A DNA stretch of 64,000 nt from CAYMYN01 sp964394665 (GTDB taxonomy: Bacteria; Planctomycetota; UBA1135; GCA-002686595), in contig CAYMYN010000017.1 of assembly GCA_964394665.1 (NCBI GenBank), positions 1-64,000 of the forward strand. The letters are read 5' to 3'. How positions within the stretch are numbered: position 1 is the first letter of the stretch; the number at the start of each line of letters is the position of its first letter. The notes under the pieces were generated by a model. That model ran no database searches and had not been told where the DNA came from. It saw nothing but the letters and a program-made list of their open reading frames with translations. Below are positions 17,143 to 26,905 of this stretch, piece after piece. Both the position numbers and the translations under genes were made by a program.

Positions 17143-17747
17143 GCGATGCCTCCGGTGGCGGAGGGAGGGTACGGGCGCGGGCGCCCAGGGGCCGGGGACG
17201 GCGCCCTGGACCCCGGAGGATCCACGGGCGGGCGCCCCGCGGCGGCGATGGCCCGGCCGGATCGGCCAGGCGTTGAGCGATGGGAGGCCCCCGTCGGGCC
17301 GGGGGGATCGGGCACCCGACCCCTTGGGGGTCCGGTTCCGGCGGAGCCCTCCGCCCGGGGCGGAGGCTGGAGCAAGGAACGCGGCGGCCGCTCGGAGCCG
17401 GCAACCGGGTCGGGCCCGCGGGGCGCTGCTCTCCGTCGAGCTCCGCGGTTCGTGGACCGAATCCGCCCCGTGGGAGGGGCCGGCGGGAGCCTACCGGACC
17501 GCGGGGCCCGTGTCCCGGGGTCGCCCGGGGGGCGCCCAGTGGATTCGGGGGCGGCGTCCGGGGGCAGTCATCGGTCACCCCGATCGGCGACCTGAACCAC
17601 CGCCCCGGAAGGAGCTGCGCTGCGGGCGAACCACGCGCCGGCCGGGCCACGCGTGGGGCTCGATCCTACCTGCCCGTTCCTGCCCGGGCCCGTTCCGGGC
17701 GGGCGCCGTGCGGCGCACCCCGGAGGGCCGCCACGGGACCGAGGACA
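17143..17747 (-). promoter_or_regulatory. 605-bp spacer upstream of rho, candidate rho leader
   Basis: No protein gene is visible between the rho start and tRNA-Pro. The strand carrying rho is somewhat C-rich over 17161-17220, and several G+C hairpins lie nearer the tRNA (for example around 17685-17710, which may terminate the tRNA transcript). In other bacteria rho mRNA has an attenuated leader; that this one does is inference. Confidence 0.3.
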
Positions 17748-17824
17748 TGGTCGGGGTGAGAGGATTTGAACCTCCGACCTCTGCGTCCCGAACGCAGCGC
17801 TCTACCAAGCTGAGCCACACCCCG
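17748..17824 (-). tRNA. tRNA-Pro, anticodon CGG, CCA encoded
   Basis: A 77-base cloverleaf on the minus strand. The acceptor stem CGGGGTG pairs with CACCCCG, followed by discriminator A and an encoded CCA at 17750-17748. The D arm contains GGCTCAGCTTGGTAGAGC. The anticodon stem CTGCG/CGCAG encloses TTCGGGA, placing CGG at the anticodon. The T arm has GGTTCAAATCC. It stands alone, with no neighbouring tRNA or rRNA. CCG is likely a heavily used Pro codon at this G+C content. Confidence 0.96.
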
Positions 17825-17968
17825 CGGGTCGATCGAGCACGAACCTTAGGTCAGCCCGGGGAGGGCGTCAAGGGCGCGCCCGGGGCGGGCCGTTCGCGGG
17901 GCCCGCCCCGGGCGCGACGCTCGTCGCGGCGCGGGCAACGCTCGGGAGCCCTTCACGGGCGGAGCGGC

Positions 17969-19501
17969 TCACTTGCCGAGGTCGACGTACACGCCCCCGT
18001 TCTCGAGCGCGAGTTGGCGCATGAACTCCTTCTGGAACTCGCCGATCGCGATCGTGTGGATCACGACCTTGCGCAGCTCGTTCTGCTCGCGCACCTCGCG
18101 CCGGATGTCGTTCGGATCGACGTAGGTGCCCACCGTGGGACGGCCGTCGGAGAGGAAGAAGATCGTGTCGAGGGCCACGGCGTAGTCCGCGCGCCGCGCG
18201 CCCTTGCCCCCCTCCTCCACCCCGAGGGCGGTCATCAGCGCGCCATGGGTGTTGGTGCGGCCGGCGCCGAGGTTGGCCGACGCGGTCAGGCCCACGCTGG
18301 CGAGTTCCTCCTGCGAGTTCCCCCCGAGGGGCTCGAGCCGGCGCACGTAGTCGAGGGCCGACTTCTTGTTGAGCACGTTGGCCTTCACCAGGCCCTTCTT
18401 CCAGGACTGGACCTCGGTGGCGAAGGCGTGGATGTTGAACTCGACGTAGGACTCGAGGCTCTCGATCGTGCGCAACAGCTCGGTCTTCACGATGTCGATG
18501 CGCTTGAACGAGGGGTAGCCGCCGTCCTTGAAGCGCTCGCGTTCGACCACCTCGGCCTCCATCGAGCCCGAGACGTCGATGACGAAGACGATGCGCCGGC
18601 TGGGCGTGTCGATGCCGTGGTAGGTGCTGGCGTTCGAGGGCTTGTACTGGGCGCGGTTCTCGGCCGCGCGCTCGCGCATGCGCGCGAGCTGTTCGTCCGT
18701 GGGCAACTCGAAGCGCTGGCCGAAGGTGTTCCAGAAGTTGCGCCACTGGTCCGGCAGGGCGCCGAAGTCGCGCGCGGTGAGCTCCGCCAGCGCGGCGCCG
18801 ATGTCGACGACCAGGCGACCCTCCTCGCGCTCCATGCGCTCGATCAGGGCCGGGATCGAACGCTTGTCGCGCACCTGGCCCAGGCTCTGGATCGCGCTCG
18901 CGCGCACCTGCCAGACCGGATCGGCGAGGGCGGCGATCCCGAGGTCGACGACCCGCGGCGAGCGCAACGCAGCCAACCCCTCCAGCACCGCGCTGCGCAC
19001 GGCCGCCTCGCCGTCGGCGGCGAGCGGCGCCACGAGCTCGGCCGCGCTCTCGTCCGCCCGCGCGCAGAGGGCCTGCACCGCGCGGCGGCGCACGTTCCAG
19101 GCCTTGTCCGCCAGGCACAGGCGCAGGACCTCTGGATCCCCGCCCGTGTAGCGCCCGGCGGTGATCGCGCGCAGCAGCGCGACGCGGCGCGCCTCCACCT
19201 TCTCGGTGCCCAGACGCGCGATCAGGGCGACCCGTGGCGGTTCGTTGGCGAAGCGCGACAGGACGCGCACGATCGCCTCGGTCACCTCGGGCTCGGCGGC
19301 GTCGAGCAGCGGCACCAGCGCATCGAGCACGCCCGCCGACTCGGTGCCTTCGAGCGCCAGCACGGCCTCGACGCGCGAGGCCGTGTCGCCGAGTTGGCGG
19401 TAGTACTTGCGGAACTCGCGCAGGATCTCGTCGTCGGCGCCCAGGGCTCCGAGGACGGTCAGGGCCAGAAGGACCAGGCTCGTGAGGATCGTCCGCTGCA
19501 T
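17969..19501 (-). CDS. Exported HEAT-repeat and von Willebrand factor A domain protein
   Basis: 510 residues. A signal peptide occupies residues 1-21 (QRTILTSLVLLALTVLGALG). Residues 25-255 form paired helices of the HEAT/PBS type, with repeated units such as VRRRAVQALCARA and VRASAIQSLGQVRDKRSIPAL. A VWA domain begins near residue 300; its metal-ion site reads DVSGSM from Asp309, with a Thr-containing second loop (AGRTNTHGAL) and Asp in FLSDGRPTVG, so the site appears complete. This HEAT-VWA combination is common in planctomycetes, where it is thought to scaffold envelope protein complexes; that role is inference. It is monocistronic, with a TATGCT box 40 bases upstream of the ATG. No enzymatic motif. 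Confidence 0.88.
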   Translation of the reverse strand: MQRTILTSLVLLALTVLGALGADDEILREFRKYYRQLGDTASRVEAVLALEGTESAGVLDALVPLLDAAEPEVTEAIVRVLSRFANEPPRVALIARLGTEKVEARRVALLRAITAGRYTGGDPEVLRLCLADKAWNVRRRAVQALCARADESAAELVAPLAADGEAAVRSAVLEGLAALRSPRVVDLGIAALADPVWQVRASAIQSLGQVRDKRSIPALIERMEREEGRLVVDIGAALAELTARDFGALPDQWRNFWNTFGQRFELPTDEQLARMRERAAENRAQYKPSNASTYHGIDTPSRRIVFVIDVSGSMEAEVVERERFKDGGYPSFKRIDIVKTELLRTIESLESYVEFNIHAFATEVQSWKKGLVKANVLNKKSALDYVRRLEPLGGNSQEELASVGLTASANLGAGRTNTHGALMTALGVEEGGKGARRADYAVALDTIFFLSDGRPTVGTYVDPNDIRREVREQNELRKVVIHTIAIGEFQKEFMRQLALENGGVYVDLGK

Positions 19502-19540
19502 GGTTCGTCGGCCGGCGCCGGGACGGGCGCCGCGCGGGCG

Positions 19541-19546
19541 AGCATA
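19541..19546 (-). promoter_or_regulatory. Putative -10 box (TATGCT) for the HEAT/VWA gene
   Basis: TATGCT on the minus strand ends 40 bases before the ATG at 19501, identical to the box at 1119-1124. It stands out in a spacer of almost pure G and C. Confidence 0.4.
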
Positions 19547-19598
19547 GTGCAGCGCGGGCCCGGCTGGGCCCTCTGCCGGTCGGAACCGGGCCGGCGGC

Positions 19599-21128
19599 TC
19601 AGCGCGCGTCCGTGGCCTCGCCGGGCAGGACCTCGACGACGCGCGTGCGGCTCTTGCCCGCGGGCTCGACGATGCCGCCGTCGAGGATCACGCGGGCGCC
19701 CTCGGCCGTCATCAAGGTGGCGCGCGCCCCTTCCTGGGAGATCAGCTTGCCGTAGAAGACGCCACCCGGCGTGCGCACCCGCACGGAGGGCAGTCCCGCC
19801 AGGTGTTGGGAGCCCGCTTGCCCGAGGGCCGGCGTGCTCTCGTCGCCGAGCACGTGCTCGATGCGGCTGACCTGCCAGCCCATCAGGGCCATCTTGGCCT
19901 GACCGGACTCGAACCACACCCGGCCGCGCCCCAGGCCGTGCAGGCGGCCTTCGAAGATCTCGCCGTTGCGCGCCACGATGCGCACGCGGCCGACGAAGGG
20001 CGTGGCGAGGTGTTCCTCGCCGTCGATGGCGTCGAGCGGGATGGTCGTGCCCGACCACAGGCCGGCGAGATCCTCGGCCGAGGCCTCGCGCACGGGGCCC
20101 CGCAGGGGCGCCAGGGCGACGGGCTCCGGCGCGGGCACCACGCGCGGAGCGGTGCGCGCGGGCGCGGGGCCGGGGGTCGCTCGACCCGTCCCGCCCGGGG
20201 CGGGCGGTGTGGCGGCGACGACGCGCGGCGTGGGCGAGGTGGGCCGGGGCTCGAGCGGCGTCGGCTCCAGCACCGCGACGGGCGGCTCGGTGCGCGTCGT
20301 GAGGGGTCCGGGCTCGGGCGCGGCGCCCGGGACCGTGGGCTCGGGCTGCACCCCGGGTTCGGGGGCCGCGGCCAGGGGCTCGGGGCTGCTCGCGAGGGGG
20401 CTCGGATCCAGGGCCGCCGTCCCCTCGGTCGGATCGGGGACCGGGTTCGCGGCGGGCGTGTTCTCGGCGGGCGGGGGCGTCGGGTTCGCGCGCGGAGCGG
20501 GCGCGGGCGTGCGCGGGCCCAGGGCGACCGGAGCGCCCGGCGCGGGCGCGGACGCGTTGAAGCGGCTCAGGGCCTTCGAGAGCCCGACTCCGGCGCCCAC
20601 GCTGAGCACGATGACCGCCGCCAGCAACCAGGGCGAGCGGGGCGGCGGTGGGAGCGGGAAGTCGAGCGCCGCGGGCGGCTCGACCGGATCGAGGGACTCG
20701 AGATCGAACTGGGCGAGGTCCTCGAGGGCGCCGTCCTCGAGCTCCATCAGCCAACTTGCGACCTCGGCCTCCTCGAAGTCGAAGTCGGGATCCTCGAGGC
20801 CCTCGAGGGCGTTCGGGTCGGCGGCGAAGTCCTCGAACCCCTCCCCGAGCCCAGGATGGTCCGCGTCGTACCCGGCCTGGGGCGCGCCCTCGAACGCCTC
20901 CGGGTCTGCCTCCCAAGCACCCTCCTCCAGCCCGTCGAAGTCGGGGGCGTCGTCGTAGACGCCCGGCTCCGCGCCCTGCCAGGCGGCGGAGTCGTCCAGT
21001 TCGCCGGGATCCGCCGCGAAGGCCTGGTCGAGGCCCAGGAAGTCCAGCGCCTCCCCGGGGAAGGGATCGGAGGCCGCCGGTCGGGCGCCGGAGCGAGGGT
21101 CGGGTTGGCCTGTGGACATCTCCGCCAT
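19599..21128 (-). CDS. Single-pass membrane protein with acidic N-terminus, Pro/Ala linker and two beta-barrel-like C-terminal repeats
   Basis: 509 residues of unrecognised family. Residues 20-160 are strongly acidic (many Asp, Glu and Gly, with Trp and Phe spaced among them). A single TM helix lies at 165-186 (SPWLLAAVIVLSVGAGVGLS). Residues 190-350 are a Pro/Ala linker, as in envelope-spanning proteins. The last 150 residues contain two similar units: one around VRIVARNGEIFEGRLHGL and one around VRVRTPGGVFYGKLISQEG, each a strand, a Gly turn and further strands ending in Ile, like small Sm-like or SH3-like barrels. Topology would place the acidic part in the cytoplasm. ATG 21128 is preferred; ATG 21119 is an alternative. 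The 261-bp spacer to selB holds nothing I recognise. Confidence 0.7.
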   Translation of the reverse strand: MAEMSTGQPDPRSGARPAASDPFPGEALDFLGLDQAFAADPGELDDSAAWQGAEPGVYDDAPDFDGLEEGAWEADPEAFEGAPQAGYDADHPGLGEGFEDFAADPNALEGLEDPDFDFEEAEVASWLMELEDGALEDLAQFDLESLDPVEPPAALDFPLPPPPRSPWLLAAVIVLSVGAGVGLSKALSRFNASAPAPGAPVALGPRTPAPAPRANPTPPPAENTPAANPVPDPTEGTAALDPSPLASSPEPLAAAPEPGVQPEPTVPGAAPEPGPLTTRTEPPVAVLEPTPLEPRPTSPTPRVVAATPPAPGGTGRATPGPAPARTAPRVVPAPEPVALAPLRGPVREASAEDLAGLWSGTTIPLDAIDGEEHLATPFVGRVRIVARNGEIFEGRLHGLGRGRVWFESGQAKMALMGWQVSRIEHVLGDESTPALGQAGSQHLAGLPSVRVRTPGGVFYGKLISQEGARATLMTAEGARVILDGGIVEPAGKSRTRVVEVLPGEATDAR

Positions 21129-21389
21129 GGTCGTCTTCGGGTCGCGCCCGTGGGCGCGACCTGGTGCTGCTGGGGGGCCGGCCGGCGCTCCTCGGGCTTC
21201 GCGGGGGCGCCGTCCCCCGCCAAGGATCCGCCGGCGGGGCCCCTGGGCCACGCGACGGACCGCCCGCGGGACGCCGGGTCGGTTCGCTGCGCTTATCGGC
21301 AGGGCCCCCCGGGAACCTGTGCCCCGACGTGGATCTCCCCCCGGGATCCCACCGACCGGCCTGGGCGCTGCCCGGGGCCCGCCGGGGGA

Positions 21390-23300
21390 TCAGGTGCGCT
21401 TCAGCACCCGGTGGCCGCCCTGGCGCAGGGTCACGCCCTGGGCGTCGAAGTACTCGAGCAGCGGGATCAGGAACTTGCGGGTCGTGTCGAGCTCGTCCCG
21501 CAGCTCGGGGATCTCGAGCTGGCCGTGCCGCTCGCAGTTGGCGACCACGGCCGCCCGCGCCCGTTCGAGGGCCCCCCGCGCGATCCACAGTCCTTTGCCG
21601 ACGCGCACGATGCGACCGAGGTCCTCCAGGACCTCGAGCACGGCCTGGACCTCCTCCGCCGGGGCGCCCTGGGCGGCGGCCAGCTCCTCCTGCTCCGGGG
21701 GCTGCAGGCCGGCGGTCTCCAGGGACGTGGCGAGCGACCCGAGGAGCCCGGCCTGCGTGGGGCTCAGGACCCCCTCCCGTCCCACGGGCCGGACGCGGCC
21801 GCCGGGCAGACGTTCGAGTTCGCCCGCGGCGACCTCCCAGCCCAGGGCGAGCTCGAAGAGGTCGGGGTCGAGGCTCACCCGCGATCGTAGATCGCGCAGG
21901 TCGACCACCAGCCGCCAGGGGTGCTCGTCGAACCAGGACGCCAAGCCCTCGCGCAGCCGAGCCTGGGCCGCGGCCCGCGCCTCGACCGAGAGGAACCCGC
22001 GGGGCGCGCGCAGGGCGACGCCCCCGGCCTCGAGCTCGGCCAGCAGCGCTTCGGTCTCCGGGGCGGTGCGCTGCGCGACGCGGCAGAGTTCGTCGAGGGG
22101 TACGAGCCGCGTGCCCGCGCGCGCCAATGCGACGCTCACGCGTTCGAGCGGCGTCCCCAGGCCGCGGGATTGGAGCTCGAGGTCCTCGAGCACGAAGGCC
22201 TTGAAGCGCTTGAGGCGGTGCGCGCTCGGCTCGAGCACCACTCCGCCGCCGAGCGTCTCGAGCGGCGAGGCGAGCCGCAGCACGAAACGATCGCCGGGAG
22301 CCGCCAGGACCGGTTCGGAGAGCCGCAGTTGCACGAGCCCCTCTTCGCCGGGCGCGATCTCGGGCAGATCGAGCACGATCACCTCCCCCAGGGCCTCCAC
22401 CGTGCCGGTGTGCAGGCGGATCGGCATCCGGTTCGTCACGCTGCGCGCTTGGCCCTCGAGCACGCGCAGACGGGCGGCGAGCATGCGCGTGGGCGTGAAG
22501 TACCCGGGCGTCGCGACCACGCAGCCGCGCTCGACCTGTGTGTGGTCGACGTCGGTGAGGTTGATCGCGGTCGAGTGCCCGGCGCGGGCGCGCTCCGCCG
22601 GCTGATGGTAGGCCTGCAAGCCGCGCACCTTCCCGCGCAGGCCGACGGGGAGCACCTCGAGGAGATCGCCCCTGGCGACCGAACCCGAGACCGGGATGCC
22701 GGTCAGGATCGTGCCGAAGCCGCGCGCGCTGAAGACGCGCTGCACGGGCATGCGGAACACGCCCTCGGCGGGCCGCGGCGCGGTGTCGGCGGCGAGCCGC
22801 ATCAGGTGCGCCGCGAGCTCGTCCAGACCCTCGCCCGTGACGCCCGAGACGCGCAGGATCGGCGCGCCCTCGAGGAACGTGCCGCGCACGCTCTCGCGCA
22901 CGTCGTCCTCGGCCAACTCGACCATCTCGGGCTCGGTCATGTCGACCTTGGTCAGCGCGACCAGGCCCAGGTTGACGCCCAGGAGCTCCATGATCGCCAG
23001 GTGCTCGCGCGTCTGCGGCATCACCCCGTCGTCCGCGGCCACCACCAGGAGCACCAGGTCGATCCCCGACGCGCCCGCCACCATGTTGCGCACGAAGCGT
23101 TCGTGGCCCGGCACGTCGACGATGCCCACCCGCCGCCCGTCGGGCAGGGCGAAGTTGGCGAAGCCCAGGTCGATCGTCATGCCCCGCTCCTGCTCCTCCT
23201 TGAGGCGGTCGGGGTCGATGCCGGTCAGGCGCCGCACCAGGGTCGACTTGCCGTGATCGATGTGGCCGGCGGTGCCGATGACGATGGGTTGGATCTCCAC
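21390..23300 (-). CDS. selB: Selenocysteine-specific translation elongation factor SelB
   Basis: 636 residues. SelB delivers Sec-tRNA to UGA codons marked by a SECIS hairpin. The GTPase domain shows GHIDHGKST (G1), GMTIDLGF, DVPGHERFV (G3) and TKVD (G4). EF-Tu-like domains II and III follow, with RGFGTILTGIP. From about residue 390 come winged-helix repeats (four expected in bacterial SelB), ending EYFDAQGVTLRQGGHRVLKRT. Length matches the family. The start is a GTG at 23300 with no SD; a TAAGCT box eight bases upstream suggests a nearly leaderless mRNA. The selA, selD and selC genes are not in this window. No in-frame UGA/SECIS selenoprotein was recognised nearby. Confidence 0.93.
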   Translation of the reverse strand: MEIQPIVIGTAGHIDHGKSTLVRRLTGIDPDRLKEEQERGMTIDLGFANFALPDGRRVGIVDVPGHERFVRNMVAGASGIDLVLLVVAADDGVMPQTREHLAIMELLGVNLGLVALTKVDMTEPEMVELAEDDVRESVRGTFLEGAPILRVSGVTGEGLDELAAHLMRLAADTAPRPAEGVFRMPVQRVFSARGFGTILTGIPVSGSVARGDLLEVLPVGLRGKVRGLQAYHQPAERARAGHSTAINLTDVDHTQVERGCVVATPGYFTPTRMLAARLRVLEGQARSVTNRMPIRLHTGTVEALGEVIVLDLPEIAPGEEGLVQLRLSEPVLAAPGDRFVLRLASPLETLGGGVVLEPSAHRLKRFKAFVLEDLELQSRGLGTPLERVSVALARAGTRLVPLDELCRVAQRTAPETEALLAELEAGGVALRAPRGFLSVEARAAAQARLREGLASWFDEHPWRLVVDLRDLRSRVSLDPDLFELALGWEVAAGELERLPGGRVRPVGREGVLSPTQAGLLGSLATSLETAGLQPPEQEELAAAQGAPAEEVQAVLEVLEDLGRIVRVGKGLWIARGALERARAAVVANCERHGQLEIPELRDELDTTRKFLIPLLEYFDAQGVTLRQGGHRVLKRT

Positions 23301-23308
23301 GGGGGAGC

Positions 23309-23318
23309 AGCTTACGCT
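23309..23318. promoter_or_regulatory. Overlapping divergent -10 boxes in the 29-bp selB / radical SAM spacer
   Basis: On the minus strand TAAGCT occupies 23309-23314; on the plus strand TACGCT occupies 23313-23318. Each lies 8-12 bases from its GTG start. If both are used, the -35 regions must fall inside the opposite gene and the transcripts are leaderless or nearly so. Inference from spacing. Confidence 0.4.
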
Positions 23319-23329
23319 GCCAGGTCGCC

Positions 23330-24259
23330 GTGACCGACTCCCTGCCCTTCGTGACCCTGGCGCCCTGGCTGCGCGAACGCTTCGGGCGGCCGCTCCACCG
23401 CGTGGCCCTCGACGCCGGCTCGACCTGTCCGAACCGGGACGGGACCAAGGGCCGCGGCGGCTGCGTCTACTGCGACGTCGAGGGCTCGGGCACCGGGGCC
23501 CTGCGCTCGGGAGTCGAGCTCGCCGGCCAGCTCGAACGCGGCTTGGCGCGCATCGCCCGCCGCGGCACGGGGGTCGGGGCCATCGCCTACCTGCAGTCCT
23601 ACTCGAACACCTACGTCGAGCCGCGGCGGTTGGACGAGGTGCTCTCCGTCATCGAGCCGCACCTCGCGCGCGGCGTGGACTGCGTCGCCGTCGCGACCCG
23701 CCCCGACACCCTGCCCGACTGGGCCCTCGAGCGCCTGGCGCGGCTCGCACGCCGGGTCCCGGTGTGGGTCGAGCTGGGGCTCGAGTCGGCCGACGACTCC
23801 GTGCTCGAGCGCATCCACCGCTGCCACACCCTGGCCGACTTCGAGGCCTGCGCGGCGCGCGTGCGCGGGGCGGGCCTCGAGCTCGTCGGCCACGCGATCC
23901 TGGGCCTGCCCGGGGACGGCCGCGAGGGCGCGCGCCGCACGGCCGAGGCCCTCGGGCGCAGCGGCGCGATCGGAGTGAAGGTGCACCACTTGATGGTGCT
24001 GCGTCGCACCGTCCTCGAACACTGGTGGCGCGCGGGAGAGGTCGAACTGCTCGACCCGCCGACCTACGTCGCCTGGCTCGCCGACTTCGTCGAGCGCCTA
24101 CACCCCGAGCAGGTCCTGCATCGCCTCACGGGGGATTCGCCGCCCGAGGATCTGCTCGCGCCCCACTGGAACGTGCACAAGAACGCGATCCGCATGGAGC
24201 TCGCGGCCGAGCTCGCGCGCCGCGGGACGCGCCAGGGCACGCGCTGGCGAACGCCCTGA
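23330..24259 (+). CDS. Radical SAM protein, YhcC/TIGR01212 type
   Basis: 309 residues. The cysteine motif is the family's unusual form, C-x11-C-x2-C in STCPNRDGTKGRGGCVYCD, which would bind the 4Fe-4S cluster used to cleave S-adenosylmethionine. The segments YLQSYSNTYVEP, CVAVATRPDTLPDW, VELGLESADDSVL and HAILGLPGD follow the TIM-barrel order of YhcC homologues. The C-terminus has VHKNAIRMEL, also conserved in the family. The substrate of this family is not firmly known; an RNA- or translation-related role has been suggested. The start is a GTG at 23330 with only a weak AGG before it. The gene diverges from selB across 29 bp and converges with the zinc-ribbon gene after 20 bp. Confidence 0.92.
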   Translation: MTDSLPFVTLAPWLRERFGRPLHRVALDAGSTCPNRDGTKGRGGCVYCDVEGSGTGALRSGVELAGQLERGLARIARRGTGVGAIAYLQSYSNTYVEPRRLDEVLSVIEPHLARGVDCVAVATRPDTLPDWALERLARLARRVPVWVELGLESADDSVLERIHRCHTLADFEACAARVRGAGLELVGHAILGLPGDGREGARRTAEALGRSGAIGVKVHHLMVLRRTVLEHWWRAGEVELLDPPTYVAWLADFVERLHPEQVLHRLTGDSPPEDLLAPHWNVHKNAIRMELAAELARRGTRQGTRWRTP

Positions 24260-24279
24260 AGGAACCCGCGACCTGGGAC

Positions 24280-24987
24280 TCAAACGCCCGGGACGAGGAT
24301 GCGATCGCAGCTCGGGCACTGCACGACCTCCGTGCCGCGCGCCATGCGCACGAAGAGGTTCGGCGGAACCTCCATGTAGCACGCCTGGCAGATGCGTCCG
24401 TCGAGGGTCGCCAGGGCCTGGCCCTCACGGGCCTCGATCAGGCGGCCGTAGAGGCTCAAGGCCGCCGCGTCGAGCGCGTCGCCCAGATAGCCGCGGCGGC
24501 GCTCGAGCAAGGTGGCGCGGCGTTCCTCGGCCACACGCAGCTCCTCGTCGAGGCTGCGCGAGAACTGCTCGAAGATCGCGCGCTCGGCCTCGAGGGCCGC
24601 GCGCATGCGTTCGAGGTTCTGCTCGATCACCTCGACCCGTTCCATGACCTCGAGGGTCTCGCGCTCGGCGGCGTCGATCTTGCGCCGCAGCTCGCGCATC
24701 TCGTAGCGGCAGCCCTCGATGACGGCCATGTCGCGCGAGCCGGCGACCTCCTGCTCCAGCTTGCGGATGCGCTGGCGGCTGGTCTGGGTCTCGGACTCGA
24801 ACTCGAGGATGCGCGAGCGCTGGGCGACCAGGTCCTCGCGGGCGGCCTCGATGGCGGCCTCCTGGCGCCGCAGGTCCTCTTGACGCCGCTCGCGTTCGGC
24901 CGGCAGACGCTTGAGCTCGGCCTCGACGCGGTAGCGCTCGGAGTCGATGTCCTGGAGCCCGCGGAGGGCCTGGAGGGTCTGCTGCAT
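24280..24987 (-). CDS. Coiled-coil protein with C-terminal C4 zinc ribbon (DUF164/CT398 type)
   Basis: 235 residues from the ATG at 24987; a GTG at 25002 would add five. Residues 10-180 form a long antiparallel coiled coil (LQDIDSERYRVEAELKRLP, then heptads of Arg, Glu and Leu). The last 45 residues hold a zinc ribbon with two CxxC pairs, CQAC and CPSC, and end ILVPGV. This arrangement is that of the CT398/DUF164 family. Homologues have been linked to RNA polymerase or flagellar partners in some bacteria, but no firm role is known. It lies 180 bp downstream of rpoD on the same strand with its own TAGACT box, so it may be partly independent. ATG was preferred because it leaves a leader of about 20 bases after that box. 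Confidence 0.87.
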   Translation of the reverse strand: MQQTLQALRGLQDIDSERYRVEAELKRLPAERERRQEDLRRQEAAIEAAREDLVAQRSRILEFESETQTSRQRIRKLEQEVAGSRDMAVIEGCRYEMRELRRKIDAAERETLEVMERVEVIEQNLERMRAALEAERAIFEQFSRSLDEELRVAEERRATLLERRRGYLGDALDAAALSLYGRLIEAREGQALATLDGRICQACYMEVPPNLFVRMARGTEVVQCPSCDRILVPGV

Positions 24988-25014
24988 CTGCGGGGCCGGC
25001 ACGGGAAGGCGCAG

Positions 25015-25020
25015 AGTCTA
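25015..25020 (-). promoter_or_regulatory. Putative -10 box (TAGACT) for the zinc-ribbon gene
   Basis: TAGACT on the minus strand, 27 bases before the ATG at 24987. The same hexamer precedes the OmpA-family gene. No clear -35. Confidence 0.35.
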
Positions 25021-25166
25021 GCGCCGGACGGAGCGCGAACAAGGCCGCTGCCGGCCCGGCCCCAGCACTCCCTCGTCCCGCCCGGACCCGCCCCGTTTGC
25101 CCCACCGACCCCGACGGGAGGCCCAGGTCCCGCGGGGCGCCCCCGCGGGACGCCCCCGCGCCGGGA

Positions 25167-26903
<1,737 letters not shown>

Positions 26904-26905
26904 CT

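Noticed and set aside
17143..17747. Protein gene in the rho upstream spacer
   Set aside because: Every open frame is low complexity and carries no recognisable motif or good start; the best feature is the leader role.
19459..23448. Long minus-strand frame across the TM protein and selB
   Set aside because: Its phase is offset from both real genes and the translation is low-complexity Arg/Gly/Pro. The real genes are fixed by motifs.
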